DNA of 64,000 bases from Desulfocapsa sp. (GCA_013792135.1 VMSP01000170.1:1-64000); one strand, 5' to 3'; counted from the first letter of the stretch, positions 26,682 to 36,722 are shown. Notes: a model not told the origin generated them from the letters alone. Program-made: numbers and translations.

Positions 26682-28805
26682 ATGAGTCTTGATTCCCTTT
26701 TTTGCCCTGAATCGGTGGCAGTGATTGGCGCCTCCAGAACCCCGGGTAAGGTTGGTCATGATATTCTGGAAAATCTGGTACAGGACGGGTTCCCCGGGGT
26801 TATTGTTCCGGTGAATCCGGCAGTTGATACCCTGTTTGATCTGCCTTGTTATCCCTCCCTTACAGCTTGGGGTAAAGAGATTGATCTGACCGTGATTGTG
26901 GTGCCGCAGGCCAAGGTTATGGCGGCGATAGAAGATAGTATCAAGGCTAAAACCAAGGCCATCATTGTTATTACTGCCGGATTTCGGGAGACCGGACCGG
27001 AAGGGCTGGTCCATGAACAAAAGATAGCTGCACTCTGTCAGCGGCACAATGTTCGGGTGTTGGGGCCAAACTGTCTGGGACTGATCAATACGGAGGCCAG
27101 GCTCAATGCCTCCTTTGCCGGCCGGATGCCGAAACCCGGTGGAATCTCAGTTTTTTCCCAATCAGGGGCTTTGTGTACCGCCATGCTTGATCTGGCTGCG
27201 GGCAGACATTTGGGACTGGCCAAACTGATCAGTATCGGCAACAAGGCGGATATCTCTGAGGTTGACCTGCTCTCATATCTTGCCCATGATGAGCAGACCA
27301 AGGTGATTGTTGGTTATCTTGAAGATATTGCCACCGGCAATAATTTTGTCAAGGCGGCGGAAGAGGCCGCTACCCGGAAACCGGTGATTATCCTGAAATC
27401 AGGAACAACAGCTGCCGGTCTGAAGGCAGCTGCGTCGCATACAGGAGTTCTGGCCGGTGTTGATACCGCCTACGGTGCGGCCTTCAAACGCTCAGGTGTG
27501 GTGCGGGCCGATACCTTTGATGCTCTTTTTGATTATGCCACGGCCCTCTCCATGCAGCCGTTGCCCAAGGGAAACCGGATTCTTATCATCACCAATGCCG
27601 GCGGGCCTGGAACCATGGCTGCCGACGCGGTGGAAAAGGCCGGGATGGAGGTGGCGGAACTAGACCGCAATACGGCCACTGCGCTTCGGGCGCAACTGCC
27701 CCTGGCGGCAAGCGTCGGCAACCCGATTGACGTGCTGGGCGATGCTGATCCCAAGCGCTATGTGGCGGCCATCGAGGCGGCTCAGACCGATCCGTCCGTT
27801 GATGCTATCCTCGTAATCCTCACTCCTCAGGCCATGACCAGGCCTGCAGAAACGGCCATTGCCATTGCCCGGGCCTTGGACGGCTCCAAGCCGGTGGTGG
27901 CCTCGTTCATGGGGGGCAGGGACGTGATGCCGGGGCGTAAGGAACTCGCTGCTGCCGGACTTCCTGATTATGAATCGCCGGAACGGGCCGTCTCCGCCCT
28001 GAAGGGGATGGTGCAATACGCGGCCTGGAAACAGCGGCCGCCTCGTCTGGTGACCAGGTTCCGGGTGAATCGGAGGCGGGTGGAACGCATTATCAGTCGC
28101 CGTCAGCGCACCGGCATGCTCCAGTTGGGCGAGGTGAAAGGAAAAGATATCCTCGGGGCCTACGGGTTCCGGGTGCAGGATGGGGCTTTGGCCGGCAGCG
28201 CTGAGGAGGCCGTGGAAATTGCCGAGCGCATTGGTTATCCCGTGGCCATGAAGATCGTTTCTCCCAATATCGTCCATAAAAGTGATCTGGGCGGAGTGAT
28301 GCTCAATATGGCCAATGGTGAGGCAGTCAGCGATGCCTACGATCTGATGATGTTGAAGATCCGCAAGCGGGTGCCGGATGCTTTGATTGAAGGGATTTAT
28401 GTGGAACAGATGGCCAAGAAGGGCTTGGAGGTTATCATCGGCATGACTCGTGATCCCCAGTTCGGGCCTATGCTCATGTTTGGTTTGGGCGGTATTTTTG
28501 TTGAGGTGATGAAGGATGTAACCTTCCATCTGGCCCCGATCACTGAAGAGGAGGCCATCCAGATGCTGAAGGCCACCCGCTCTTATGCCATGCTTGAAGG
28601 CAAGCGGGGCCAGAAAGGGGTAGATATTACGGCTATTGCTTCCGGCCTGCAGCGGATCAGCCAGTTGACCACTGATTTTCCGCAGATTCTGGAGCTTGAC
28701 ATCAATCCGTTTATTGTTGGAGAGTTTGGTACCGAACCGGTGGTGGCCGACGCGCGTATGACCCTGGCTCCGTTGCCAGAGGAGGGAGAAAAACATGGAA
28801 TATGA
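26682..28805 (+). CDS. ADP-forming acetyl/acyl-CoA synthetase (fused alpha-beta)
   Basis: A 707-residue enzyme that interconverts acyl-CoA, ADP and Pi with acid, ATP and CoA, conserving the thioester energy as ATP. Domains in order are CoA-binding (about 1-130), succinyl-CoA ligase-like (150-290), a second ligase domain (300-450) and ATP-grasp (480-700). The phospho-accepting His is His253 in ASHTGVLAG. The ATP-grasp shows GYPVAMKIVSPNIVHKSDLG near residue 518. It has no GNAT domain, unlike Pat-type acetyltransferases with the same core. A good AGGAG precedes the ATG. It overlaps the next gene by 11 bp. Confidence 0.9.
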   Translation: MSLDSLFCPESVAVIGASRTPGKVGHDILENLVQDGFPGVIVPVNPAVDTLFDLPCYPSLTAWGKEIDLTVIVVPQAKVMAAIEDSIKAKTKAIIVITAGFRETGPEGLVHEQKIAALCQRHNVRVLGPNCLGLINTEARLNASFAGRMPKPGGISVFSQSGALCTAMLDLAAGRHLGLAKLISIGNKADISEVDLLSYLAHDEQTKVIVGYLEDIATGNNFVKAAEEAATRKPVIILKSGTTAAGLKAAASHTGVLAGVDTAYGAAFKRSGVVRADTFDALFDYATALSMQPLPKGNRILIITNAGGPGTMAADAVEKAGMEVAELDRNTATALRAQLPLAASVGNPIDVLGDADPKRYVAAIEAAQTDPSVDAILVILTPQAMTRPAETAIAIARALDGSKPVVASFMGGRDVMPGRKELAAAGLPDYESPERAVSALKGMVQYAAWKQRPPRLVTRFRVNRRRVERIISRRQRTGMLQLGEVKGKDILGAYGFRVQDGALAGSAEEAVEIAERIGYPVAMKIVSPNIVHKSDLGGVMLNMANGEAVSDAYDLMMLKIRKRVPDALIEGIYVEQMAKKGLEVIIGMTRDPQFGPMLMFGLGGIFVEVMKDVTFHLAPITEEEAIQMLKATRSYAMLEGKRGQKGVDITAIASGLQRISQLTTDFPQILELDINPFIVGEFGTEPVVADARMTLAPLPEEGEKHGI

Positions 28806-30672
28806 TGTGAATTGGAAAGAGACCTACAAAGATATGATCATGACCCCGAAGAAGGCCATGGCCAATGTCCGCTCCGGCCATCGCGTCTTTCTGGGGACGG
28901 GCTGCGGTGAACCCACCGTGCTGGTACAGGCCATGACTGAGATGGCAGGCACTCTTTGCGATGTGGAGATTGTTGAGCTTTTGACCAAGGGCGATGCCCC
29001 TTATGCCGATCGGAAATATGCCGATTGCTTCAAGGTCAACTCCTTTTTTATCGGCCATAATGTCCGGGATGTGATTCAGGAGGGCCGGGGGGATTATACC
29101 CCTATCCTCATGTCGGACATCCCGGGTTTGTTGAACTCCGGACAGTTGCCCCTTGATGTGGCCTTGATCCAGGTGACTCCGCCGGATGCCCGCGGTAAGA
29201 TGAGCCTGGGGGTGTCTGTTGATATTGTCAAGGCAGCTGCCGAGAACGCCTCGCTGGTGATTGCCCAGGTCAACCCGCAGATGCCATGGACGCGAGGTGA
29301 CAGCCTGATTGATGTCGCTGATCTGGATATCCTGGTGCCGGCCGACGTGCCCCTCTTGGAGCGCGAATCGAAACCGGTACATAAGGTGAGCGCCCGGATT
29401 GCCGAACTGGTGGCTGCCTTGATCCCGAACGGCGCCACGGTTGAGTTTGGACTGGGCCGGGTTCCCGGGGTCGGCCGGGTTCCGCAGGCGGTAATGCACG
29501 CCCTGTACGACAAGCATGATCTGGGCATCCACACCGAACTGATTACCGATGAAATCCTTGACCTGATTGAGTCGGGGGCGGTGAGCGGGGCGCGCAAATC
29601 CACGGATCGGGGTAAAATCGTCACCAGTTTCTGCATGGGAACCAAGAAGCTTTACGATTTTATCAATGATAATCCCCTGTTTTCATTCCGGCCAACCGAT
29701 TATGTCAATGACTCCACAGTGATTGGTAAACAGAACCAGATGGTTGCCATCAATATGGCACTCGAAATTGATCTCACCGGCCAGATCTGCTCTGATTCCG
29801 AAGAGGGAGTTTTCTATTCCGGGATCGGCGGCCAGGTCGATTTTAATCGCGGGGCGGCCAGATCGCCTGGCGGCCGGGCGATTATTGTCATGCCGGCCAC
29901 CACCAAAGACGGCAAATCCCGTATTGTGGCCGCTCTGAGCAGCGGCTCCGGGGTGGTGATCACCCGGGGTACGGTTCACTATGTGGTCACCGAATACGGG
30001 GTGGCCTATCTGCATGGAAAATCGGTACAGGATCGCACCCTGGCGCTGGTCTCCATTGCCCATCCTGATCATCGGGAGTCGCTTTTGAAACAGGCCATTG
30101 AGGCTCGGTATCTGCGGCGGGAATTTGCCGATGTGGAAGGGAAATTTGTGGTCGCCTCCCTGGATTTGATGAAGACCAGCTCCCTGCTTGAAAATGGTAC
30201 CCAGGTTAATTTTCGGCCCGTTCATCCCACCGATGAGCCGCTGATGCGGGATCTGCTTTATGATCTCTCCAAGGAGACCCTTTATTATCGGTTCATGAGT
30301 CATAACCAGCGATTCGGCCAGAAACAGATCCAGAATTTTGTCTATGTCGATCACCGCAAGGATGTGGCCATTGTCGGCACTCTGCCTGAAGCCTATGGTG
30401 AAGATATCATAGCTGTTGGCCGTTATTATCTGGATGAGCGCACCAATATGGCCGAGGTGGCCTTTATTGTCCGGGATGAGTGGCAGAACAAGGGGCTGGG
30501 CAGCTTTCTCTTCCGCCATCTGATGACCATTGCCACGGCTAGTGGTATCAGCGGATTTACGGCCGAGGTCCTGCGTGATAACAAGCGGATGCAGGCGATC
30601 TTCAACCATTCCGGGTACAAGGTCCAGAGCCGGGTGGAAGAAGGCGTGTGCAGTTTTAAGATTGAATTTTAG
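28795..30672 (+). CDS. Acetyl-CoA hydrolase/CoA-transferase fused to GNAT acetyltransferase
   Basis: A 625-residue two-part protein. Residues 1 to about 450 are an acetyl-CoA hydrolase/transferase of the Cat1 family, with GIGGQVDFNRG near residue 343 and VTEYGVAYLHGKS near 398. From about residue 465 there is a GNAT domain, whose acetyl-CoA loop reads QNKGLGS (564-570). The fused form is known from other anaerobes, but its substrates are not established. It overlaps the ADP-forming synthetase and completes the module that begins with the HDAC-family and AcuB-like genes. Likely roles are acetate/acetyl-CoA exchange plus protein acetylation, by inference. Confidence 0.88.
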   Translation: MEYDVNWKETYKDMIMTPKKAMANVRSGHRVFLGTGCGEPTVLVQAMTEMAGTLCDVEIVELLTKGDAPYADRKYADCFKVNSFFIGHNVRDVIQEGRGDYTPILMSDIPGLLNSGQLPLDVALIQVTPPDARGKMSLGVSVDIVKAAAENASLVIAQVNPQMPWTRGDSLIDVADLDILVPADVPLLERESKPVHKVSARIAELVAALIPNGATVEFGLGRVPGVGRVPQAVMHALYDKHDLGIHTELITDEILDLIESGAVSGARKSTDRGKIVTSFCMGTKKLYDFINDNPLFSFRPTDYVNDSTVIGKQNQMVAINMALEIDLTGQICSDSEEGVFYSGIGGQVDFNRGAARSPGGRAIIVMPATTKDGKSRIVAALSSGSGVVITRGTVHYVVTEYGVAYLHGKSVQDRTLALVSIAHPDHRESLLKQAIEARYLRREFADVEGKFVVASLDLMKTSSLLENGTQVNFRPVHPTDEPLMRDLLYDLSKETLYYRFMSHNQRFGQKQIQNFVYVDHRKDVAIVGTLPEAYGEDIIAVGRYYLDERTNMAEVAFIVRDEWQNKGLGSFLFRHLMTIATASGISGFTAEVLRDNKRMQAIFNHSGYKVQSRVEEGVCSFKIEF

Positions 30673-30696
30673 TAACTGGCCGACGGTAGACTGATC

Positions 30697-30726
30697 TCTC
30701 GCAGAGACGCAGGGACGCTGAGAACG
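30697..30726. repeat. Short dispersed repeat (GACGC units)
   Basis: CTCGCAGAGACGCAGGGACG and the bases after it form repeated AGACGCAGGGACGC units of a type scattered between genes in many environmental anaerobes. It follows the CoA hydrolase-GNAT gene directly. Confidence 0.5.
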
Positions 30727-30870
30727 ACCAAAAAAAATCTTACAAAAAAAATAGTTTTTTTTTATTTTGAATAGTTACATGAATTTTTATTGTCAATTCA
30801 GGGCTTGAATTAAAAAATGCTCCCCGATATTTTCTCGAATGAGAAAATTCAGCACAAATAGCGGAATAGT

Positions 30871-30970
30871 CCACTCTCTCTGAGGGAGTGGGCTAGGGTG
30901 AAGGGGAAAGCCTGATTGTGAGCTTCTGCTGTTCCCTTCATCCGGCCTTCGGCCACCTTCTCCCTTGAGG
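30871..30970. repeat. Palindromic GC-rich intergenic repeat
   Basis: Two arms, GAGGGAGTGGGCTAGGGTGA near 30882-30901 and a complementary block near 30933-30970 ending CACCTTCTCCCTTGAGG, contain internal hairpins CTCTCTGAGGGAG and GGCCTTCGGCC. The pattern is that of widespread REP/MITE-like repeats found between genes. With 30697-30726 it fills the 390-bp gap; I see no gene there. Confidence 0.55.
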
Positions 30971-31062
30971 TTATAAGCTGAAAACACCTCTTAAGCAGGG
31001 CTTTCTGTAAATATTAAAGCGTAAACACTCAGAAACCGGGGCAGTCCGGTTGTACCAATGAT

Positions 31063-31737
31063 ATGAAGAAGGAACAACAATCAGCCTGCTTACGCTGCGG
31101 CGTATGCTGTCAGAAAGGTGGCCCGGCTCTGCATGGTCAGGATCTGGCTTTGGTGAGCGGCGGATACTTGCCCATGGAAGATCTGATTACTATCCGGCGC
31201 GGGGAGTTGGCTTATAATCCTCTTTCCGGCACAATTGAACCGGTGCTTTCGGAGTTGGTAAAGATCCGGGGCACCAGTCAGGAGTGGTGCTGCTGTTATT
31301 ATGAGCCGGCGAGCAAGGGTTGTTCCATTTATGGGAATCGGCCCTTGGCCTGCGGGGTATTGAAGTGCTGGCAGCCTGAGGAAACACTTGCCCTCGTTGG
31401 TAAGGATCTGCTCAGCCGCTTGGATATCCTGGATGATGATGACCCACTCCGGCCATTGGTGTTGGAGCATGAGCGATTGTGTCCCTGTCCTGATATGCGG
31501 GATGTTGAGAAAACACTGAGCGAACAGGCAGACAATATCTTGCAGTCACTCGAGGATAAGGTCAATACCGATCTCGCTTTTCGGGACAGGGTGGTGAAAA
31601 AATTTAACCCGCCTCTGTCCCTCGAGTTATTTCTCTTTGGTCGGCCACTTTTTCAACTGCTGCAAGCTTTTGGGGTAGCTGTTTCTGAATCTCCCCAAGG
31701 GCTGAAGTTGATAATGAGAAGAAAATTTATTAGATAA
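31063..31737 (+). CDS. YkgJ-type cysteine-cluster protein
   Basis: A 224-residue soluble protein. The first part has the metal or Fe-S-binding cysteine pattern of the YkgJ family: CLRCGVCCQKGG at residues 9-20, then CCCYYEPASKGCSIY near residue 84 and RPLACGVLKCW near 98. The C-terminal half is mostly helical with no motif I know. Family function is not settled. It stands alone, 45 bp before a hybrid kinase gene on the same strand, and may share its transcript. Confidence 0.8.
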   Translation: MKKEQQSACLRCGVCCQKGGPALHGQDLALVSGGYLPMEDLITIRRGELAYNPLSGTIEPVLSELVKIRGTSQEWCCCYYEPASKGCSIYGNRPLACGVLKCWQPEETLALVGKDLLSRLDILDDDDPLRPLVLEHERLCPCPDMRDVEKTLSEQADNILQSLEDKVNTDLAFRDRVVKKFNPPLSLELFLFGRPLFQLLQAFGVAVSESPQGLKLIMRRKFIR

Positions 31738-31782
31738 TCAAGGCTTGGTTGCCGTTCAATAATAATATTTTGAGGGCGGATT

Positions 31783-33882
31783 ATGGTGCATACACCCAGT
31801 GAATTAGACCAGAATCTGCGTCAAAAGGCTGAAGCAAAGCTCCGGGAAAGCCGGAGTGCGGTCGAAGAAAAAGTGTCAGTCGAAGAGGCGAAGCTCCTTT
31901 TCCATGAACTGCAGGTGCATCAGATAGAGCTGGAGATGCAGAATGAGGAGTTACGCCAAGCCCAGCATAAACTGGAAATCTCGCGGGCTTCTTACTTTGA
32001 TCTCTACAATCTGGCCCCGGTGGGCTTTCTGACCCTCAATAACAAGGGACTTATTGTCCAGGCCAATCTCACCAGTGCCAACCTCCTTGGCGTTGCCAGA
32101 GGCGAGCTTGTCAATCGCTCGCTCTCCCACTTTATCTTCCCTGAAGATCAGGATATCTATTATCTTTTTAGTAAGGAGATCGCTCAGGCGGAAGGGCCTC
32201 ATGTCTGTGAACTGAGAATGGTACGTGGGGATGGTTCCGTAATCTGGGTCAATCTTCAGGCGATGTCGGCACAGGAAATTGATGGTACGCCTGGATGTTG
32301 CCTGGTGATAAGTGATTGCAGCAGACAGAAACTTGCCGAGACCGAGGTGCGCACCAGTAAGGAACAATGGGAAAAATGGGAAGCAACCTTTAATGCCATT
32401 GAAGATGTCGTGACTTTGTATGATAAGGATATGCGGATCATCAAGGCCAATAAGGCAGCAGGTGATCTGTTCCAGGTGGCTCCGGCTGAACTTGTCGGTC
32501 GATATTGTTATGAGCTTTTTCGGGGGGCAAAAGAACTCTGTCTGGGTTGCCCGGATAATTGTACTGCTGTAACCCAGAAGCCTCAGCGGGCGGATATTTA
32601 CCATGAAAAACTGGGAAAAACCTTTAATGTTGTATCCTATCCCCTTATTGAGGATACAACATTTGTCGGTTTTGTTTCTGTTGCCAGAGATATCACTGAA
32701 CGACTGAAGCTGGAGGAACAACTCAAACAAGCCCGAAAGATGGAGGCCATTGGTGCTCTGGCTGGGGGTATTGCCCATGATTTCAAAAATATTCTGGTTC
32801 CGATTCTTGGCTATGCCGAACTGGCTGCGGACAGAATTTCCCAGGATGATCCCATGGCCTCAGATCTGCGGCATATTATCAAAGCTGCTCTGCGGGCCAA
32901 GGATATGATCTCACGGATACTCTCCTTCAGTAGTCAGGGGCCCAAAACCAAATATCCATTCCTGCCGCATCTGGTGGTGCTGGAGGCACTCAAACTTCTG
33001 CAGACCTCTCTGCCCTCCACCATTGAGGTCAAGACAGAGATTGACGCCGATTGCGGTACTATCCTGGCTGATCCAACTCAGCTCTATCAGATTGTCATGA
33101 ATCTCTGTACCAATGCCTATCATGCCATGCTGGAGAAGGGTGGCATACTGAGGGTGAGCCTGGCAGGAGTGAGTCTTGACGAAGAAAAGAGCAAGCTCCT
33201 CAGCTCTGATTGTGTTTCCGGTGATTATATCGTCCTTGATGTTAGTGACACCGGAGTCGGCATGGAACGCAAGATCCTCGAACGGATTTTTGAACCCTAT
33301 TTCAGTACCAAATCTGAAAAAGGGGAAGGCAGTGGCCTTGGCCTTTCCGTGGTTCATGGAATTGTCAAAGGGTATCAGGGGCAGATTACCGTGCAAAGTG
33401 AGCCTGGGGAAGGCACAAGCTTTGAGGTCTATATCCCCTGTGTTGATGAAGGATCATCCCGGAAACGAGCAGTGTGGGCTCTTTCCAAACCCACCGGTAC
33501 GGAAAGCATACTGGTGGTGGATGATGAAGAGGATAACACCGACATGTTCCAAACGATGCTCACCGGCCTTGGTTACCAGGTAGTTGTGTTCAACAACAGT
33601 CTGGAGGCCCTGGACCTTTTTACTAAGGTGCCTACCGCTTTTGATCTGCTGCTGACCGATATGAGCATGCCCCACATGACCGGTCTTGAACTGAGTAAAA
33701 AGGTGCTTGCCATGCGGCCGGACCTGCCGATCATCCTCTGCAGCGGTTTCAGTGAGCTGGTCAACAAGGGACAGGTTCAGGCACTGGGCATTAAGGTGTA
33801 CCTGGAGAAACCCGTTGCCGTCCGGCATCTGGCCATGGCAATACGTAAGGCGCTGGATGAAAAAAGAAACAATGAACAGTAA
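31783..33882 (+). CDS. Cytoplasmic PAS-PAS hybrid histidine kinase
   Basis: A 699-residue sensor kinase with no membrane segment. A charged coiled coil (residues 1-65) leads to PAS1 (about 66-180) and PAS2 (about 195-310). The dimerisation domain has His332 in AHDFKNILVP, followed by HATPase_c (N box NLCTNAYHAM) and a C-terminal receiver with phospho-acceptor Asp626 (LLLTDMSMP). PAS2 contains the cysteines of RYCYELFRGAKELCLGCPDN, a pattern shared with the next kinase. GAGGG precedes the ATG. The second kinase gene starts inside its last codons, so the pair is translationally coupled. Confidence 0.92.
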   Translation: MVHTPSELDQNLRQKAEAKLRESRSAVEEKVSVEEAKLLFHELQVHQIELEMQNEELRQAQHKLEISRASYFDLYNLAPVGFLTLNNKGLIVQANLTSANLLGVARGELVNRSLSHFIFPEDQDIYYLFSKEIAQAEGPHVCELRMVRGDGSVIWVNLQAMSAQEIDGTPGCCLVISDCSRQKLAETEVRTSKEQWEKWEATFNAIEDVVTLYDKDMRIIKANKAAGDLFQVAPAELVGRYCYELFRGAKELCLGCPDNCTAVTQKPQRADIYHEKLGKTFNVVSYPLIEDTTFVGFVSVARDITERLKLEEQLKQARKMEAIGALAGGIAHDFKNILVPILGYAELAADRISQDDPMASDLRHIIKAALRAKDMISRILSFSSQGPKTKYPFLPHLVVLEALKLLQTSLPSTIEVKTEIDADCGTILADPTQLYQIVMNLCTNAYHAMLEKGGILRVSLAGVSLDEEKSKLLSSDCVSGDYIVLDVSDTGVGMERKILERIFEPYFSTKSEKGEGSGLGLSVVHGIVKGYQGQITVQSEPGEGTSFEVYIPCVDEGSSRKRAVWALSKPTGTESILVVDDEEDNTDMFQTMLTGLGYQVVVFNNSLEALDLFTKVPTAFDLLLTDMSMPHMTGLELSKKVLAMRPDLPIILCSGFSELVNKGQVQALGIKVYLEKPVAVRHLAMAIRKALDEKRNNEQ

Positions 33883-36568
33883 AGTCGTTGTGCAGTTTAA
33901 AAGACCTGTGATGGGACTTCTGGGAGCAGTCCTCTTTATCCTTTTTGTATTCTTTTTTTTCGTCATCTTTCTGTACGAAAAACATGCGAACGAAGATGAG
34001 GTGCGGAAGCAGCTCTCGAGTGTTGACTCTTTATTCTCCCACTATGCTGAGGTTGAGCAAGAGCTTCTGGGCACATTTCTGAAAACCATTGAAAACGACA
34101 AGGTGCTGCAGCAGGCATTTCTCTCCGGTTCGCGGGAGGAGCTGTTGAAGGCGGCCTCTCCTTTTTTCTCGCGTCTTTTGGCTGAGCACGACATCAGCCA
34201 CTATTATTTTGTCAAGCCTGATCTGACCTGTTTCCTGCGGGTCCATAACCCTGGCCGTTATGGTGATCTTATTGACCGTTATACCATGCAACAGGCCGCT
34301 CTTTCCGTAAAACCATCCTACGGCATAGAACTGGGGAAATTCGGCACCTTCACCCTGAGGGTTGTCTATCCGTGGATTGTCAATAAGAAACTGATCGGCT
34401 ATGTCGAGCTGGGGCGGGAAATAGACTATATTACTCCCGAATTAAAAAAGATTCTCGGGGTTGAGTTGTTTTTTCTGGTCAAAAAGGAGTTTCTCTCCCG
34501 TGAAGACTGGCAGGAAGGGCTGCGGATGAGCGGTCGAAGCGGCAGCTGGGATGAGCTGGCGGACTATGTCGTCATAGACAGGACGCTGCCGAGAATCCCG
34601 GAGAGATTCAAAAATAAAGGGGTGGTCTTTGCGGAACATAAAAGCATGCTGGATGTTCGTCTGGGAGGAAAAGAGTATCAGGGCGGCGCTGTTCCTCTGC
34701 TGGATGCCCGAGGACAGCATATGGGGGTGATTATTTCACTGACGGACTCTACGGCAAGACAGGCTGAACAGAAAAGGATTTTCCTTCTGCTTTCAGTCTG
34801 CGTCAGTCTGGGAGGAGCAGGGTACTTTTTCTTTTATATCTCCATGGGCCGTCTGGAGGCTGGCTTGAAAAAGGCATATGGTGGTCTCGAGGAAGAAATT
34901 GAACTGCGTAAAGGCATTGAAGGAAGATTACGTGATCATGAGGAGCAACTGGAACAGCAGGTGGCAGAGAGGACGGCTGAGCTCCGGGCCAGTAACGAGT
35001 CTCTTCTGGAGGAGATGAAGGAGAGACAAGAGTCAGAAAAAAAAGTGCAGCAGGCCAGGGATGAATGGGAAAAATCCTTTAATGCCATCGGGGATCTTAT
35101 TACCATTCAGGATGTCGATATGACTGTTATCCGGGCCAACAGGGCTGCTGCTGAGTTTTTCGGGCAAGAGATGGGTCATATCCTCGGCAGAAAATGCTAT
35201 GAAATTTTTCAGGGAGGAGCAAGCCCCTGCCCTGGTTGTCCGGTCCAGGAGAGCCGCCTTGACCGCGGAAACCATACGGAAATTATAAACCATGAGCGGC
35301 TGGGGAGAATCTTTACCGTGAATTCCGCCCCCGTCTTCGATGCAGATGGCAAACTGCAATATCTTGTTCATGTCGCCCAAGATATAACACAGCAGAAAAA
35401 ACTGGAGGAGGATCTGCTCCAGGCCCAGAAAATGGAGGCCGTCGGCAACCTGGCCAGCGGCATAGCCCATGACTTCAACAATATCCTGGCAGCAATTCTG
35501 GGCTATTCTGCCTTGGCAAAACGTGATCTTCCGCCACATGCGGCGGCGCAGGAGGATATTGATCAGGTCATAGCCGCAGGACAAAGGGCCACTGCCCTTG
35601 TTCAGCAGATTCTCGACTTCAGCCGCAAGATAGAACAGACCGTGCAGCCGCTGCAACCGCATCTGATCGTGCAGGATGCCTTGCGACTGTTGCGCTCCAC
35701 CCTGCCAAGCAGCGTTGAGATTCAGGAGGACATTGATCCTGCCAGCGGGACAATCCTGGCCGATTCGACCAGGATCCATCAGATTGTCATGAACCTCTGT
35801 ACCAATGGCTTCCATGCCCTGAAGGATGAAAAAGGGATCTTGCTGGTCACGCTTTCCCGTCAGGAAAAGGCTGCAAAAGATTTACCAGCAGAGAGCACTG
35901 TCTCTCCAGGCCTTTTTGTTGTCCTCTCTGTCTGCGACACAGGACAGGGCATGGACGAGGAGACAGCGGCTCATATCTTTGAGCCCTATTTTACCACTAA
36001 AGAGAGGGGCTGTGGGACCGGGCTCGGCCTGGCTGTGGTTCATGGAATCGTTGAGGGATATAAAGGTCTGATCGAGGTGGAAAGCAAGCCGGGGCAGGGC
36101 TGCACCTTCCGTGTCTTTATCCCGGCCCTGGAAACGGAGCTCTCAGTTCCGGAAAGTGCTAAAGAGCAGGGACAGGATGCTCTGTCCACTGGCACGGAGC
36201 GGATTCTTATTATTGATGATGAACCCCTCCTGGTCAAGATAAACAAGAGGCTTCTAGAGGATTATGGCTATACGGTCACCGGGAGCACAGACAGCAGAGA
36301 GGCCCTGGAAAAGGTGTTGGCCGATCCGCAGCAGTTTGACCTTATCGTGACCGATCAGACCATGCCGGGTCTTTCCGGCTCTGAACTGGCCAAGGCCGTG
36401 CTCGAGGTCGCCCCGCACATGCCGATCATCATCTGCACCGGCCACAGTGCAGTTACCTCGAAAGAAGAGGCCATGGCCATGGGTATCAGGAAGTATCTCC
36501 ATAAACCGGTACAGAAAGATGAGCTTGCCAGAACTGTGAGGATGGTCCTGGATGAACGAAAAAAATAA
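33857..36568 (+). CDS. Membrane dCache-PAS hybrid histidine kinase
   Basis: A 903-residue sensor. One helix near residue 20 precedes a periplasmic double-Cache domain (about 45-295; [18 protein letters not shown] fits dCache_3), and a second helix lies near 305-325. A coiled coil, then a PAS domain (about 395-510) with [17 protein letters not shown], follow. His538 lies in [10 protein letters not shown], then HATPase_c, and the receiver has Asp833 (LIVTDQTMP). I start at the ATG of MKKETM, with AAGG six bases before; MNSKVV at 33872 is the alternative. Either start overlaps the previous kinase gene. Its ligand is unknown. Confidence 0.92.
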   Translation: MKKETMNSKVVVQFKRPVMGLLGAVLFILFVFFFFVIFLYEKHANEDEVRKQLSSVDSLFSHYAEVEQELLGTFLKTIENDKVLQQAFLSGSREELLKAASPFFSRLLAEHDISHYYFVKPDLTCFLRVHNPGRYGDLIDRYTMQQAALSVKPSYGIELGKFGTFTLRVVYPWIVNKKLIGYVELGREIDYITPELKKILGVELFFLVKKEFLSREDWQEGLRMSGRSGSWDELADYVVIDRTLPRIPERFKNKGVVFAEHKSMLDVRLGGKEYQGGAVPLLDARGQHMGVIISLTDSTARQAEQKRIFLLLSVCVSLGGAGYFFFYISMGRLEAGLKKAYGGLEEEIELRKGIEGRLRDHEEQLEQQVAERTAELRASNESLLEEMKERQESEKKVQQARDEWEKSFNAIGDLITIQDVDMTVIRANRAAAEFFGQEMGHILGRKCYEIFQGGASPCPGCPVQESRLDRGNHTEIINHERLGRIFTVNSAPVFDADGKLQYLVHVAQDITQQKKLEEDLLQAQKMEAVGNLASGIAHDFNNILAAILGYSALAKRDLPPHAAAQEDIDQVIAAGQRATALVQQILDFSRKIEQTVQPLQPHLIVQDALRLLRSTLPSSVEIQEDIDPASGTILADSTRIHQIVMNLCTNGFHALKDEKGILLVTLSRQEKAAKDLPAESTVSPGLFVVLSVCDTGQGMDEETAAHIFEPYFTTKERGCGTGLGLAVVHGIVEGYKGLIEVESKPGQGCTFRVFIPALETELSVPESAKEQGQDALSTGTERILIIDDEPLLVKINKRLLEDYGYTVTGSTDSREALEKVLADPQQFDLIVTDQTMPGLSGSELAKAVLEVAPHMPIIICTGHSAVTSKEEAMAMGIRKYLHKPVQKDELARTVRMVLDERKK

Positions 36569-36661
36569 TCAGGAGGTGGAAACTCACCCTTTCCCGAGAT
36601 CGCCCCTATTTTGGAGAGCAGAACATTGCATCTCCCTTTTTCCCTGATGGTCAATACAGAT

Positions 36662-36691
36662 AGGCCCGGATGCCCGGCATCCTCCGGGCCT
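36662..36691. terminator. Hairpin between convergent kinase and ferredoxin genes
   Basis: AGGCCCGGA (36662-36670) pairs with TCCGGGCCT (36683-36691) around a 12-nt loop. It lies in the gap between convergent genes, so a bidirectional terminator is likely, although the T tracts are poor. Confidence 0.5.
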
Positions 36692-36722
36692 GCCTGCCTG
36701 CTCAAGCTTCAGCTCGCTTTGC

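Noticed and set aside
33707-33856. Fifty-residue N-terminal extension of the second kinase
   Set aside because: It overlaps the receiver domain of the first kinase in another frame, reads as Arg/Trp/Ser-rich shadow sequence and has no ribosome site, so the ATG at 33857 is preferred.
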